Part shown: positions 18,435 to 27,586 of the stretch, piece by piece
Layout: every line of letters begins with the position of its first letter
How positions within the stretch are numbered: the stretch's first letter is position 1
Assembly: GCA_029779645.1 (NCBI GenBank)
Contig: JAKPAC010000005.1
Coordinates: 62,001-126,000, forward strand
Origin: Actinomycetes bacterium
Lineage (GTDB): Bacteria; Actinomycetota; Actinomycetes; Actinomycetales; Microbacteriaceae
Direction: 5' to 3'
DNA length: 64,000 nt
The notes under the pieces: model-generated
What the model saw: the letters and a program-made list of their open reading frames with translations, nothing else
Databases searched by the model: none
What the model was told of the DNA's origin: nothing
Program-made: the position numbers and the translations under genes

Positions 18435-19673
18435 ATGAGCCCCAAGCGCATCGTCGTCACCGGAATCGGTGCAACCTCGCCCATCGGCGGAACTGCCCCT
18501 GAAAGCTGGCAGAACCTGCTCGCCGGCGTCTCGGGAGCCCGTCCTCTCGAACAGGACTGGGTCTCCACCTTCGACCTGCCCGTCACCTTCGCCGCGCAGG
18601 CGGCCGTCAGCGCGACCGACGTGCTCGAGCGCGTGCAGACCAAGCGTCTCGACCCCTCGAGCCAGTTCGCGCTGATCGCCGGACGCGAGGCGTGGGCTGA
18701 CGCCGGCTCGCCCGAGGTCGACCCCGATCGCCTCGCGATCGACTGGGCGACCGGCATCGGCGGCGTGTGGACGCTCCTCGACGCGTACGACACCCTGCGC
18801 GAGCGCGGACCCCGCCGCGTGCAGCCCATGACCGTGCCGATGCTGATGCCCAACGGCCCCGCCGCCGCGATCGGCATGGACCTCGGCGCCCGTGGCGGCA
18901 TCCGCACCGTCGTCTCGGCCTGCGCATCGAGCACCGAGTCGATCGTGAACGCCTGGGAGCATCTGCAGCTCGGCTACGCCGACGTCATCATCGCCGGCGG
19001 CTCCGAGGCTGCGATCAACCCGCTGCCCATCGCCTCGTTCGCCGCGATGCAGGCGCTGTCGCGCCGCAACGACGAGCCTGCGACGGCGTCGCGCCCGTAT
19101 GACGTCTCGCGCGACGGCTTCGTGCTCGGCGAGGGCGCGGCCGCGGTCGTGCTCGAGACCTACGAGCACGCGGTCGCACGCGGCGCCCGCATCTACGCCG
19201 AGGTGCTGGGCGGCGCGATCACGAGCGACGCCTTCCACATCACCGCTCCGGACCCGGAGGGCGCGGGCGCATCGCGCGCCATGCGCCAGGCCGTGCAGCG
19301 CGCCGGACGCAGCCTCGACGAGGTCGTGCACGTGAACGCGCACGCGACCAGCACGCCGGTCGGCGACATCGCCGAGTACAACGCGCTACGCGCGGTCTTC
19401 GGCGATCACCTCGAAAACATCACGGTGGCGGCGACGAAGTCGTCCACCGGGCACCTGCTCGGCGGCGCCGGCGCGATCGAGGCGCTGTTCACGATCAAGG
19501 CGCTCCAGGAGCGCACCGTGCCGCCGACCATCAACCTGCAGGAGCAGGACCCGGAGATCCCGCTCGACGTGCCGACGTCACCGCGCGCGCTTCCGGCCGG
19601 CGACGTGCTCGCGCTGAGCAACTCGTTCGGCTTCGGCGGCCACAACGCCGTGGCGGCGTTCGCCTCGATCTGA
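18435..19673 (+). CDS. fabF: beta-ketoacyl-ACP synthase II
   Basis: 412 residues. It elongates acyl-ACP by decarboxylative condensation with malonyl-ACP. Cys-His-His triad: VVSACASSTES, NAHATSTPVGD and KSSTGHLLGGAGA; the C-terminal NSFGFGGHNA is typical. AAGGA precedes the ATG. It is the last gene of the fatty acid operon and is followed by a strong hairpin. Confidence 0.95.
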   Translation: MSPKRIVVTGIGATSPIGGTAPESWQNLLAGVSGARPLEQDWVSTFDLPVTFAAQAAVSATDVLERVQTKRLDPSSQFALIAGREAWADAGSPEVDPDRLAIDWATGIGGVWTLLDAYDTLRERGPRRVQPMTVPMLMPNGPAAAIGMDLGARGGIRTVVSACASSTESIVNAWEHLQLGYADVIIAGGSEAAINPLPIASFAAMQALSRRNDEPATASRPYDVSRDGFVLGEGAAAVVLETYEHAVARGARIYAEVLGGAITSDAFHITAPDPEGAGASRAMRQAVQRAGRSLDEVVHVNAHATSTPVGDIAEYNALRAVFGDHLENITVAATKSSTGHLLGGAGAIEALFTIKALQERTVPPTINLQEQDPEIPLDVPTSPRALPAGDVLALSNSFGFGGHNAVAAFASI

Positions 19674-19705
19674 TCGGGCGTCCGAGAGCCTCGGCTCGCG
19701 ACAGC

Positions 19706-19742
19706 ATAAATGCCTCCGGCTTTCACGGCCGGAGGCATTTAT
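19706..19742 (+). terminator. terminator hairpin after fabF
   Basis: Arms ATAAATGCCTCCGGC and its exact complement, with a 7-nt loop. AT-rich ends of the stem make it potentially bidirectional, serving fabF and the convergent DUF3145 gene. Only a short T run follows. Confidence 0.85.
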
Positions 19743-19864
19743 CGCATCAGACGCGGACTACGCGGTCCCGGTGCCGGGGTATTCACCTGCCGACGTCCGG
19801 TAGTGGCGCCGATCCGGTCTGAGTCTATGGGCGTGCGGCACACGGCACGCACATTCCCCCATGC

Positions 19865-20368
19865 CTACCCCACTTTGTGGAGCCAGACAATGGCGGAATC
19901 ATCGCCCGCGTTGCGGAACGGCTCGAGCTCGTCGTCCCATGCCGTGCCGAGCACGAGGCTCATCTCGCGCTCGAGCGCGCGGAAATCACCCGCGGCAAGC
20001 TCCATCGCGGCGAGCAGCCGGTCCTCGCCGATGACGAGGTTGCCGACGGTGTCGGTCTGCGCGTAGTGGATGCCGAGATCCGGGGTGTGCATCCAGCGCC
20101 CGCCGTCGCTGCGAGGCGTCGGGTCCTCCGTGACCTCGAAGCGCAGGTGCTCCCAGCCGCGCATCGCGGTCGCGAGCGCGGCGCCCGTCCCGGCGGGACC
20201 CTCCCAGAAGAAGTCGGCGCGGCGGCTGCCGGGCAGCACCGGCTGCTCGATCCACTCGAAATTGACCGCTCGACCCAGCGCACGACCAGCCGCCCACTCA
20301 AGGTGGGGGCACAACGCACGCGGCGCCGAGTGAACATAAATCACTCCGCGCGCTTGTGGTGTCGCCAT
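19865..20368 (-). CDS. DUF3145 family protein
   Basis: 167 residues. I recognise the actinobacterial DUF3145 family, of unknown function, often encoded beside the fatty acid synthesis cluster. Typical stretches: GVIYVHSAPRALCPHLEWA, RADFFWEGPAGTGAALA and DSAIVWLHKVG at the end. CGGAGA precedes the ATG. It is convergent with fabF. Confidence 0.8.
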   Translation of the reverse strand: MATPQARGVIYVHSAPRALCPHLEWAAGRALGRAVNFEWIEQPVLPGSRRADFFWEGPAGTGAALATAMRGWEHLRFEVTEDPTPRSDGGRWMHTPDLGIHYAQTDTVGNLVIGEDRLLAAMELAAGDFRALEREMSLVLGTAWDDELEPFRNAGDDSAIVWLHKVG

Positions 20369-20533
20369 GGTGTCTCCGTTCGTCGGTGCCTCGATGCTCA
20401 GGTGCGTCTTCCCCTACGACCTGTGCGACGACGCTGACACCCTGACGGGTCGGCGACATGCGTGTGCAGTTGTGCGATCGCGACCATTATCCCCCACGCC
20501 CGCGCGGAATCACAACCATGTGGTTTCGGCCGG

Positions 20534-20902
20534 CTATCGGACGTCGCCGCTGGGCATCGCCCCTCCGCCACCGACATCGCCGTCGTCGACGTCCGCGTCC
20601 TCGAGCCAGGCACGAAGATCCGACACGACCTCCTCGCGCGAGACGTGCAGCGCGTCGGCGGCGACCGTCACCAATCGGCCGAGCACGACGAGCGTTCCGC
20701 CCAGCAGGTTCGAGAGGTCGAGCGCCGCAACATCGTCGTGGAACGTGATGTCGTACGCGCCCTCGATCGCGTCCAGCCGACCGAGCGCGAGCTCCACCGC
20801 TGTCGCGTCGCCACCCTCGCCCGGAGCCCCAGCGCCGACGGCGATCACGGCATCCAGCAGCACGTTCGCGGACTCGATGCCCGCGGCAGGCATGTTCTCC
20901 AT
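20534..20902 (-). CDS. hypothetical protein
   Basis: 122 residues, family not recognised. Acidic and helical in appearance, with hydrophobic stretch LSNLLGGTLVVLGRLVTVAA, then VSREEVVSDLRAWLEDADVD and a Gly-rich tail. ATG at 20902 or the internal Met4 could be the start. It lies upstream of DUF3145 on the same strand, separated by 165 nt in which I see no other gene. Confidence 0.6.
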   Translation of the reverse strand: MENMPAAGIESANVLLDAVIAVGAGAPGEGGDATAVELALGRLDAIEGAYDITFHDDVAALDLSNLLGGTLVVLGRLVTVAADALHVSREEVVSDLRAWLEDADVDDGDVGGGGAMPSGDVR

Positions 20903-20989
20903 GGCGCCGATGCTAGCGCCTGCGTCGGGGCGTCTCGAGGGCTGCGAGCTGGAACGGCGGTCCGCGCCGCGTGCGCGAAAGGGATCGAG

Positions 20990-21063
20990 TGGGGCGTATG
21001 GGGCTTGAACCCATGACCGACGGATTATGAGTCCGCTGCTCTGACCGGCTGAGCTAACGCCCC
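20990..21063 (-). tRNA. tRNA with CAT anticodon (Met or Ile2)
   Basis: 74-nt cloverleaf on the minus strand: acceptor GGGGCGT paired with ACGCCCC, D arm TAGCTCAGCCGGTCAGAGC, anticodon loop CTCATAA, T arm GGTTCAAGCC. No CCA is encoded. The CAT anticodon is shared by elongator Met and lysidine-modified Ile2 tRNAs; which one this is cannot be settled by eye. Confidence 0.92.
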
Positions 21064-21075
21064 GATCACTCGATT

Positions 21076-24000
21076 CTATGGGGCCTCCGGCCGGCCGACC
21101 TGCACACCCGAGAACCGGAGGGTGACGATCTGAAATGGTCGCAGCCGCAGTTCCGCCCCCTGGGCGGCGCCGCGCCCGTCGCCGCGAGCACCGGCACCTG
21201 CGGCCGCGTCGGCGACCGGCCGCAGGCCGTCGTGCGGCATCGCGACCTCATGCAGGTCGGTCTGGGTCACGGCATCCCACGCGAACGCCGTCGCGAGCCG
21301 TCCGCGCGCCCGGGCTCCGTGCGCCTCGTAGAGGCGGACGATCACATCGCCACTGTCATCTTGGGCGAGCTTGACGGCCTCGACGACGATGCCCGGATGC
21401 CCCGTCGCCACGAACGGCGCGAGCTCGGCGATGGCGACGCCCGCAACCTCGCGTGGCGGAAGCTGCAGGCGGTAGCCCAGCTCGATCGCCTCGTCGATGC
21501 TCGCCCCCGGCGCGAGCAGAAAGCCGAAGCGGTGCACACCCCGGTCCGCGCCCGGATCGGGAAACGACGGGGCACGCGCCAGCGTCACGCCGATCGTCAC
21601 GCTGCTCTCAAGCGCCAGGCCGTCGCCCGCCGCGTCGCGCACGTCGCGGCGCATCCCCGCCCCGTACGTCCACGCGTTCGCGAGCGCGACCCCATAGCCG
21701 GGCTCGCCGACGTGCACCCAGCGCTGTGCGCTCGTCTCGAACCGCGCCGCGTCCCAGGAGGTGTTGCGGTGGATGCTGCGGCGCACGTGCCCGAACTGCA
21801 CCTCGGACGTCGCCTCCGACGCGTGCAGCGCGAGCGGGAGCTCCCACTTCAGCGCCTTCTCGCGCTCGCGCCAGTCGAGCTCGATGCCGACGTCGATCGC
21901 GCGTGAGTGCGACGAGAGCCGGTAGCTGGCGACAACGGTGGATGCCCCGATCCGCCGCATGACGGTCACCGCCGGGGCCGCGGCATCCACGTCGATCCGC
22001 GCCGAGGTGCTCGTCTCAGCGACGGGCTGTGACGTGACCCGCGCGTCGAGGTCCCAGGCGTCCCACCGCGTCGGCACGTCGTGGAACAGCCGGAAGCGGC
22101 CCAGCGCCTCGCCGCGAGGCACGAGCTCACGCGCTGCGCGCTCGTCGAGAAGTGAGACGATCTCGCCGCGCCCGTCGAACCGCAGGGTGAGTCCGTGGCC
22201 GCGGAGCACGGCGCCCGCGCCGTGGGCGAGCGCGTGGGCCTGCCCGCCGGCCGCGGCGTCCGCAGACGGCACGGCCGGGCCCTCCGCGGGCGCAGCCCCC
22301 ATCGGCGGGACCGTGGGGACGAGGCCGCTCGCGGGCACCGGGGCCGAGCATCGAGCACGCCCTCGCCGAGCAGCATCCGCAGCGCCGCGCCGATGATCGC
22401 CTCGAGCCGCGCATGCACCGCCGCGTACCGGGCACGTGCCTCGGCGTGCACCCAGGCGATCGAGGTGCCGGGGAGGATGTCGTGAAACTGCAGCAGCAGC
22501 GTCTCGCGCCACAGCGCCCGCAGCTGCTCGGCCGGATACGCCGCCCCGGCCCGCACCGCCGCGACCGTGCACCAGAGCTCCGCCTCGCGCAGCAGCGCCT
22601 CGGCGCGTCGATTGCCGCGCTTCATCTCGATCTGCGTGGTCGAGACGCCGCGATGAGCCTCGAGGTAGAGCTCCCCCACCCACACCGGCGGCTCGGCGAG
22701 CTCGTGCCTCGCCGCAGCGAAGAACGCCGCGGGGCTCGACAGCGTCACCCGGGGCACGCCCTCGAGATCGCCGAAGCGGTGCGCCGCGGCGAGCATCTCA
22801 CGCGTCGGACCGCCGCCGCCATCGCCCCAGCCGAACGGGAGCAGCGAGATCGTGGCATCGCCCGATTCGGTCAGCTGGCGCTGCGCGCGCAGCAGCTCCT
22901 CGGCCGACACCCGCGAGTTGTAGGTGTCGGAAGGCGGGAAGTGCGTGAAGATTCGCGTGCCGTCGAGGCCCTCCCAGAGAAAGGAGTGGTGTGGAAAGCG
23001 GTTCGTGTCGTTCCACGAGAGCTTCTGCGTCAGGAACGCCGTCGCGCCGGCGGCCCGAGCGATCTGCGGCAGCGCGGCGCTGTACCCGAAGGAGTCCGGC
23101 ACCCAGACCTCCCGCGGATGCACGCCGAACTCGTCCATGAAGAACCGGGTTCCCTCGACGAACTGTCGCACCAGCGACTCGCCGCCCGGCAGATTCGCGT
23201 CCGGCTCGACCCACTGCCCGCCCACCGGCACGAAGCGTCCCTGCGCGACCCGCAGCCGCACCCGCTCGAACAGCTCCGGATGATCCTCCTGCAGCCACGC
23301 GTACTGCTGCGCGGAGCTGGCCGCGAACACGAACTCGTCGTCTTCGTCCATGAGTCGGAGCGCGTTCGCGAACGTGCGCGCCACCTTGCGGCGGGTCTCG
23401 CGCAGGGGCCAGAGCCAGGCGCTGTCGATGTGCGCGTGCCCCACCGCGTGCACGCTGTGTGCACTCGGAACGGCCGGGGCGTCGAGCACCGCCCGCAGCT
23501 GGGCGCGGACTGCGGCGGCGGATGCCGCGGGCGCCTCGGGGTCGATCGCGTCGATCGCGCGGTCGAGCGCGCCCACGATGCGGGCGCGGCGCGGGGATGC
23601 CGCATCCAGTCGTTCCGCAAGCTCGGTGAACGCGCCCAGATCCTGCACGAGCTCCCACAGCTCGGCCTCGCGCACGGCGGTGAAGATCGGGCCCAGCCGG
23701 TACTGCGGCGCGTCTCCCGCCGTCGCGGGATCGCCGAGTGCGGTCGGTGCGAACCGGAACTGCTGCGCGATGTCGGGGTTGGACGCGGCCTCGAGCCAGA
23801 CCACCGTGCCCGCGCCGGCCGCCTCGCTCCCCGGCCCCGCCGACGACGCCACCAGCGGCAGTTCCCGATTGAGCGGCTCGATGCCGCCGAGCACGCGACC
23901 GGCGTCGTCATAGGCGAGCGCCTCGCACTGGAAGCCGGGCACCGCGTCGGTGAACCCGAGATCGACGACGAGCACGAGCCCCGCGGCAGCGCCGTCCTCG

Positions 24001-24245
24001 CCGACTCGATGCGAGGCGTCGGCTTCTACCCGGAACCAGGTCGTCCCCCACGGCGGCCCCCACGCCTCGCCCGGCTCGATGTGGGTGAACCGCTGCGTGA
24101 TCGCCTCGGCGAACGGCACCGGCTCCCCCGGCGCCCTCCACGCCGACACGGCGGCGGGTCGCACGTCACGGTGCAGGTTCGGGCTCAGCCGCTCGCGCAC
24201 GTACCGTCGCGTTCGCTCGAGCGTGCGCTGATGCGTGTCTTCCAC
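21076..24245 (-). pseudogene. GH38 alpha-mannosidase, frameshifted
   Basis: Two overlapping minus-strand frames together make one roughly 1060-residue glycoside hydrolase family 38 alpha-mannosidase. The first frame (24245 to about 22340) has the N-terminal domain, metal-site GHAHIDSAWLWP (near 268), nucleophile region EVWVPDSFGYSAALP (near 380) and FHDILPGTSIAWVH. The second frame (about 22340 to 21076) continues with PVPASGLVPTVPPMG and the C-terminal beta domains to VGRPEAP. The switch falls at a run of four C on the coding strand (22340-22343); one more C would restore the frame. GTG at 24245 has GGAGG 5 nt upstream. It is last in the sugar-uptake operon. It may be a true null or a sequencing error. 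Confidence 0.85.
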
Positions 24246-24302
24246 GGCAACCTCCACTGTTCGTCCGGCTGCGCCTCCGGCCCGGCGGTCGGCACGCGCC
24301 GC

Positions 24303-25121
24303 CTATTTCTCGGAACCTGCGACCATCCCCTTGATGAAATACCGCTGCAGCACCAGGTATGCAACCAGCATGGGCACGACCGAGAGCAGCGCGGCCGCCG
24401 CGGCGGCGCCGAGATTGCTGCCCTGGCTCGCGAAGAACGTGGCGATGGTGGGCGCCGTCGTGCGCACGTCGGGGCTGCGCAGGATGAACACGCTCAGCGC
24501 GTACTCGTTCCACACCGACACGCTCGTCAGGATGATCACGGTCGCCGTGACCGGCTTCAGCATCGGGAAGACGACCCGGAACAGGGTCGACAGCAGGCCC
24601 GCGCCATCCATCACCGCGGCCTCCTCGATCGAGATCGGCAGCCCGCGCATGAACGACGCGTATAGGAACACCGAGAGCGGCAGCTGCGTCGCGACCATGA
24701 GCGCCGTCGCACCCCAGTACGTGTTGATCCCGCCCAGCTGCACCATCAGCGTGTAGACCGGCACCAGGATGCTCAGCGGCGGGATCATGATGAGGCCGAT
24801 GATGCCCGCGAACACGATGCGGTTGCCGAGGGTGTCGCGCCGCGCGAGCGGGTACGCCGCGAGCGCCCCGAGCACGCAGATCAGGGCGGTGCTGGCCACG
24901 GTGATGATCGCGCTGCTGCCGATCGCCCGCAGGATGCCGCCGTCCTCGACGGCGATGCGGAAGTTCTCGAGGTAGATGCCCGACGTGGGAAGGACCCACT
25001 GCGAGCTGAGATCCGTGCGCGGCTTCAGCGAGGTGGTCAGGGCGACGTAGAACGGCACCAGCTGCACGAGCGCGGCGAGCGCGAGCCCGGCGCCGGCCGC
25101 GACCCTCCAGAGCCGGCTCAC
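24303..25121 (-). CDS. carbohydrate ABC transporter permease, MalG type
   Basis: 272-residue inner-membrane permease with about six membrane segments. The EAA loop that contacts the ATPase is seen as EEAAVMDGAGLLSTLFRVVF, then PMLKP. GTG at 25121 overlaps the stop of the MalF-type gene (GTGA), showing coupling. No ATPase gene is in this locus, so a shared sugar ATPase elsewhere is likely. Confidence 0.9.
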   Translation of the reverse strand: MSRLWRVAAGAGLALAALVQLVPFYVALTTSLKPRTDLSSQWVLPTSGIYLENFRIAVEDGGILRAIGSSAIITVASTALICVLGALAAYPLARRDTLGNRIVFAGIIGLIMIPPLSILVPVYTLMVQLGGINTYWGATALMVATQLPLSVFLYASFMRGLPISIEEAAVMDGAGLLSTLFRVVFPMLKPVTATVIILTSVSVWNEYALSVFILRSPDVRTTAPTIATFFASQGSNLGAAAAAALLSVVPMLVAYLVLQRYFIKGMVAGSEK

Positions 25122-26047
25122 GACAGCTCCAGCCGGCGGCGATTGAAGAGGGTGTTCAGCCCGAGGGTGAACACCGCGATGATCAGGAACAGCACGATTC
25201 CGACGGCGGACGCGTACCCGGCGCTCTGGTTGTCGAAGTAGAAGCGGCTGATCAGCGTCGACATCGACTCGGTCGAGTACCCGGGCCCACCCGCCGTCAT
25301 CACCCGGATCACGTCGAACAGCTTCAGTCCGCCGATGAGGTTCAGCACGATGCTGGTGGCGAAGGCGGGCTGCAGCAGCGGCACGGTGATGCCCACAAAC
25401 TGCTGCCACGCGCTCGCGCCGTCGACACGGGATGCCTCATAGTAGACGGTCGGGATCGACTGCAGGCCGGCCAGGTAGATCACCATCGAGATGCCGACGA
25501 ACTGCAGGGAGTTCACGATCACGATGATCGTGATCGCGGTGCCGGCATCGCTGAGCCAGGCGACCCTCTCGCCGCCGAGCGCGACGACGATGTCGTTGAG
25601 CCCCCCGTAGCGGTACGAGAAGAGCAGGTAGTACATCGTGCCCATCACGACGGGCGACACGAGCACCGGCAGGTAGATGATCGCACGCGCGATGCTGCGC
25701 CCCCGGATGGCGCGGTCAAGCGCCAGGGCGAGCGCCAGCCCCATGATCTGCTGCAGCACCGTGCTGCCGATGCCGTAGATGAACGTGTTGCCCAGCGCCG
25801 TGCCGACGATGGGATCGCCCAGCATCCGCACGTAGTTGTCGAGCCCGATGAAGCTGCGCCCCGGGCTGTACCCGTTCCAGTTGGTCAGCGACAGGATGAA
25901 CCCGTTGACCAGCGGATACACCGTGAACAGCGCGAACACCGCGAGGGCCGGCACGTACAGCCAGTTCGCGCGACGGCGGGCGAACACGAGAGCCCCAACT
26001 GCTCGCGTTCGCCCGCCCCGTGTTGCGGTCAGAGGATCAATGCTCAC
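25118..26047 (-). CDS. carbohydrate ABC transporter permease, MalF type
   Basis: 309 residues with six or so membrane segments, beginning LYVPALAVFALFTVYPLVNG. EAA-like loop: YYEASRVDGASAWQQFVGIT, then VPLLQP. It partners the MalG-type permease and the binding lipoprotein. GTG at 26047 is preferred because no in-frame ATG precedes the first membrane segment sensibly. Substrate inferred as a mannoside from the neighbouring GH38 gene. Confidence 0.9.
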   Translation of the reverse strand: MSIDPLTATRGGRTRAVGALVFARRRANWLYVPALAVFALFTVYPLVNGFILSLTNWNGYSPGRSFIGLDNYVRMLGDPIVGTALGNTFIYGIGSTVLQQIMGLALALALDRAIRGRSIARAIIYLPVLVSPVVMGTMYYLLFSYRYGGLNDIVVALGGERVAWLSDAGTAITIIVIVNSLQFVGISMVIYLAGLQSIPTVYYEASRVDGASAWQQFVGITVPLLQPAFATSIVLNLIGGLKLFDVIRVMTAGGPGYSTESMSTLISRFYFDNQSAGYASAVGIVLFLIIAVFTLGLNTLFNRRRLELS

Positions 26048-26108
26048 GAAGAGCGCTCCCCACCGCGGGATCGCACACCCAGCCCCAACTCAGGCGCGCG
26101 TTCCCGGC

Positions 26109-27368
26109 TCATTCCTGCCCGAACAACGCATTGAACTGCTGTTCCATCTGCGATGTGGCCGCTGGCACGTCGGATTGTCCGGTGATCACCGCTGCAGTCG
26201 TTGTCACCATGGTGTCCCACATGCCGTTCGGGAGGTAGACGCGATCGAAGTACGGCTCGAGCCGGAAGGTGCCATCCGCGACAAACTCGTCGTAGCTGTC
26301 TTGGAGCGCGCCCAGGTCGCTGGTCGCATTGGTCAATCCGGGGATGCCGCCGATCGCGCCAGCAAGGGTTCCGATGTTGCTCGGCTCGGCGAGGCAGTCG
26401 ATGTAGGCGAGTGCCGCGTCCTTGTTCTTGCTGGTCTTGGAAACCCCATATGCCGTGCCTTCGCCGCCGATCAGGTACGGCTCGGTCACGAAGCCCGGAA
26501 TGGGGAAGTAGCCCAGGCGCGCGTCGGGATTGAATCCGAGCGCGCTGGCCACGAGGTAGTTCTGCACGAAGACGAAGCCGGTGTCGCCTGCGCCGAGCGC
26601 GCGAGCCAGATCGTCCATCGTCGCCGAGGTGACGTCGGCGTTGAAGTAGCCCGCCTTCGCCCACTTCTCGACCTCGCTCAGCAGGGTCGTGTAGCCCCCG
26701 GTCTCGAACGTGCCGGAGCGCAGGCTCTCGAGCTCGTCCGGGGTGTATGCCCCCGATGCGGCGAAGTCGGCCACGTTGCCGGCGAACCAGCTGTCTTTCG
26801 AGGAGGTCGAGATCGGCGTGATGCCGGCCGCCTTGAGCGTGGCCGCGGCGTCGCCGAACGACTCCCACGTGGTGAGGGTCTTCACATCGATGCCGGCGTC
26901 TTCGAGCACGGTCTTGTTGTAGACGATGCCTGCGACATCGGTGTTGATGGGCAGCGCGAAGAACTGCCCGGCCTCGTTCGTCATGGCCGCGTCGAGCGCC
27001 GGGTTGAAGTTCTTCGCCCACGGTCGCGCGTCGAGCGGCTCGAGGAACTCGCTGTATCGCAGCAGCGACCAGCCGTGCGTCGACCAGATGTCCGGCACGT
27101 CCCCGCTCGCGAGCCGCACCTTCATGTCGGCCTCGTACGTGTTCGTCATCGGCACCAGCTCGATGTCGACGCCTTCTGGTGCGCAGGTGCTCGTGATGGT
27201 GGTGAGCACCTTCAGCGTCGGGTCGTCGGTGCCGAGCCCGGTCTGAAACTCAATCGTCGCGGTGGCGGGTGACGCCCCCACGTCACCCGCACCCCCCGCA
27301 CAGCCGGCCATCGTGACGACGGCCGCCCCCACCCCGAGAGCCGCATAGGTACGCCATGGAAACTTCAT
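26109..27368 (-). CDS. sugar ABC transporter substrate-binding lipoprotein
   Basis: 419 residues, extracellular solute-binding family 1. Signal peptide with lipobox MAGC near residue 22; typical ABC-binding stretches VRLASGDVPDIWSTHGW, INTDVAGIVYNKTVLEDAG and DAALAYIDCLAEPSNIG. GAGGA lies 5 nt before the ATG at 27368; the open frame extends to 27398 but lacks such a site. First gene of the uptake operon, so it sets the ligand specificity, which cannot be read from sequence. Confidence 0.9.
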   Translation of the reverse strand: MKFPWRTYAALGVGAAVVTMAGCAGGAGDVGASPATATIEFQTGLGTDDPTLKVLTTITSTCAPEGVDIELVPMTNTYEADMKVRLASGDVPDIWSTHGWSLLRYSEFLEPLDARPWAKNFNPALDAAMTNEAGQFFALPINTDVAGIVYNKTVLEDAGIDVKTLTTWESFGDAAATLKAAGITPISTSSKDSWFAGNVADFAASGAYTPDELESLRSGTFETGGYTTLLSEVEKWAKAGYFNADVTSATMDDLARALGAGDTGFVFVQNYLVASALGFNPDARLGYFPIPGFVTEPYLIGGEGTAYGVSKTSKNKDAALAYIDCLAEPSNIGTLAGAIGGIPGLTNATSDLGALQDSYDEFVADGTFRLEPYFDRVYLPNGMWDTMVTTTAAVITGQSDVPAATSQMEQQFNALFGQE

Positions 27369-27437
27369 CGTTGTCCTCGCTTTCGCCGACCCGCTCATTC
27401 ACCTGCTCGAATCCACGCCCCCCAAAGCGCACCTGAG

Positions 27438-27468
27438 AATCTACCCGCGTAACTTCGTCTTGCGCAAG
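27438..27468 (-). promoter_or_regulatory. uptake-operon promoter with LacI-type operator
   Basis: On the minus strand, TTGCGC (27462-27467) and TAGATT (27438-27443) form -35 and -10 elements with an 18-nt spacer. The -35 lies inside the perfect palindrome CTTGCGCAAG (27459-27468), whose central CG is typical of LacI-family operators. Binding there would block RNA polymerase. The LacI gene is close by at 28780. Confidence 0.55.
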
Positions 27469-27586
27469 TGGCATCTGCAACCCGGAAAATCAATGCACCC
27501 CGTTCGGCGCGGCACACTTGACGCGCGTAAATATTGGCTTCAGACTGAATATCGATTGCGGCCGAGCGTCCGCACGAGAGGAACGC

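Noticed and set aside
22330..22360. Programmed ribosomal frameshift in the mannosidase gene
   Set aside because: No slippery heptamer or clear downstream stimulator; a single-base deletion in a C run explains it more simply.
21076..22683. Separate 535-codon gene starting at 22683
   Set aside because: Its first 110 or so codons are out-of-frame mannosidase; only the later part is real and belongs to the frameshifted gene.
22413..24665. 750-codon plus-strand open frame opposite the mannosidase and permease genes
   Set aside because: Its translation is Arg/Gly/Ala-rich with no domain; it is the antisense shadow of high-GC coding DNA.
27531..27552. ATATT-N12-AATAT dyad before the Gfo/Idh/MocA gene
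   Set aside because: Short AT arms with a wide spacer in the only AT-rich patch; chance is likely, and the palindrome at 27459 is a better operator.
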